Shown here piece by piece: positions 5,217 through 5,698 of a stretch of 5,698 nt of DNA (positions are counted from its first letter, which is position 1; every line of letters begins with the position of its first letter). A program made the position numbers and the translations under genes. Below the pieces are notes generated by a model. That model did not search any database and was not told the DNA's origin. It saw nothing but the letters and a program-made list of their open reading frames with translations. The DNA comes from Candidatus Zixiibacteriota bacterium. GTDB lineage: Bacteria > Zixibacteria > MSB-5A5 > GN15 > FEB-12. The stretch lies in contig JAOZPL010000147.1 in assembly GCA_029932795.1 (NCBI GenBank), positions 1-5,698 of the forward strand, written 5' to 3'.

Positions 5217-5666
5217 ATGAAATGCCCCCAATGCGGACATCAGGAAGATAAGGTCGTGGACAGTCGGCCGTATCAGGATGGCCGGGCGATACGCCGCCGC
5301 CGCGAATGCCTTAAATGCGGCGAGCGCTATACCACCTACGAATATGTCGAGCAGGGGACGATGACTGTCATCAAATCGGATAACCGGCGGGAACCGTTTG
5401 ACCGCAATAAGGTTTTGAATGGGATCAAGCTGGCCTGCAACAAGCGGCCCGTTGCCGCCAAAGAGATGGAGACAATGGTTGAATCCATCGAGGCGGAGCT
5501 GCAAACACGGGGCGAGAGCGATATTACCAGCAAAGAGATCGGGGAGCTGGTGATGGATCGGCTGCGCCGGGTGGACGAGATTTCTTATGTCCGGTTTGCC
5601 TCGGTTTATCGCAAGTTCAAAGACAAGACGGAGTTTTTCGAAGAGATGAAGAAGCTCCTGGAGTAG
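5217..5666 (+). CDS. nrdR: Transcriptional repressor NrdR of ribonucleotide reductase genes
   Basis: NrdR senses ATP and dATP through an ATP-cone and represses ribonucleotide reductase (nrd) operons. The 149 residues are the normal family length. The N-terminal zinc ribbon is intact with C3, C6, C31 and C34, and carries the basic stretch RAIRRRREC (23-31). GERYTTYE (35-42) links it to the ATP-cone, with REPFDRNKVLNGI and the KRP motif. The C-terminal signature DEISYVRFASVYRKF is almost the textbook form. Only a weak site (TAGGT, 5202-5206, 10 nt upstream) precedes ATG 5217, but the CPQCG zinc motif begins right after it, so the start is secure. It follows cutA after 76 bp and may be read through from glyA or have its own promoter. 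The weak ribosome site fits a low-copy repressor. The nrd target genes are outside the window. Confidence 0.96.
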   Translation: MKCPQCGHQEDKVVDSRPYQDGRAIRRRRECLKCGERYTTYEYVEQGTMTVIKSDNRREPFDRNKVLNGIKLACNKRPVAAKEMETMVESIEAELQTRGESDITSKEIGELVMDRLRRVDEISYVRFASVYRKFKDKTEFFEEMKKLLE

Positions 5667-5678
5667 TTTCCCGCACTC

Positions 5679-5684
5679 TTGACT
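5679..5684 (+). promoter_or_regulatory. Possible -35 of a downstream promoter, cut by the window end
   Basis: TTGACT lies 12 bp after the nrdR stop. Its -10 would fall a few bases beyond the window, so the call cannot be tested here. No terminator hairpin is visible in the 32 bases after nrdR. Confidence 0.2.
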
Positions 5685-5698
5685 TTCACGGCAGTATT

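Overview
The window looks like a piece of a free-living bacterial chromosome at moderate GC. It is almost entirely metabolic housekeeping genes on the + strand, flanked on the left by one secreted protein gene on the - strand. That secreted protein combines a signal peptide, dockerin-like Asp-rich calcium loops at both ends and a BACON/Ig-like domain. Proteins of this style are common in the FCB superphylum and its candidate phyla (Zixibacteria-like lineages, for example). The taxonomic guess is inference from protein style only.

Layout. Bases 1-50 hold the last codons of a + strand gene. A GC-rich hairpin at 76-102 lies between this tail and the convergent secreted-protein gene (1300 down to 140) and probably terminates both. 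The secreted gene has a strong sigma70-like promoter (TTGACT-N17-TAGAAT), a leader of about 119 nt containing a perfect 10-bp inverted repeat, and a clear Shine-Dalgarno that fixes its start at 1300. The AT-rich divergent region to 1637 also carries candidate promoters for the + strand, and a small palindrome lies between the two opposed -35 elements.

On the + strand, ilvE (branched-chain aminotransferase) and rpiB (ribose-5-phosphate isomerase B) are joined stop-to-start and end in a strong hairpin terminator at 3060-3090. A structured intergenic region of 226 bp follows, then a second cluster with its own candidate promoter: glyA (serine hydroxymethyltransferase), a 102-residue MTH1187/YkoF-type thiamine-binding protein, cutA, and then nrdR after 76 bp. 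The first three genes of this cluster are tightly packed (2-nt gap, then 1-nt overlap).

How they fit together. IlvE and GlyA are PLP enzymes of amino-acid metabolism. RpiB feeds ribose-5-phosphate to nucleotide synthesis, GlyA feeds one-carbon units to purine and thymidylate synthesis, and NrdR represses ribonucleotide reductase genes, so the set has a nucleotide-precursor theme. An rpiB/glyA/nrdR neighbourhood is a known recurring arrangement. The insertion of a thiamine-binding protein and CutA between glyA and nrdR is the less usual part. I see no mobile element, CRISPR array, tRNA, rRNA or defence system, and nothing that amounts to a clearly new biological system. The points most worth a second look are the hybrid RpiB active-site loop, the palindrome between the divergent promoters, the leader hairpin of the secreted protein, and the thiamine-binding/CutA pair.
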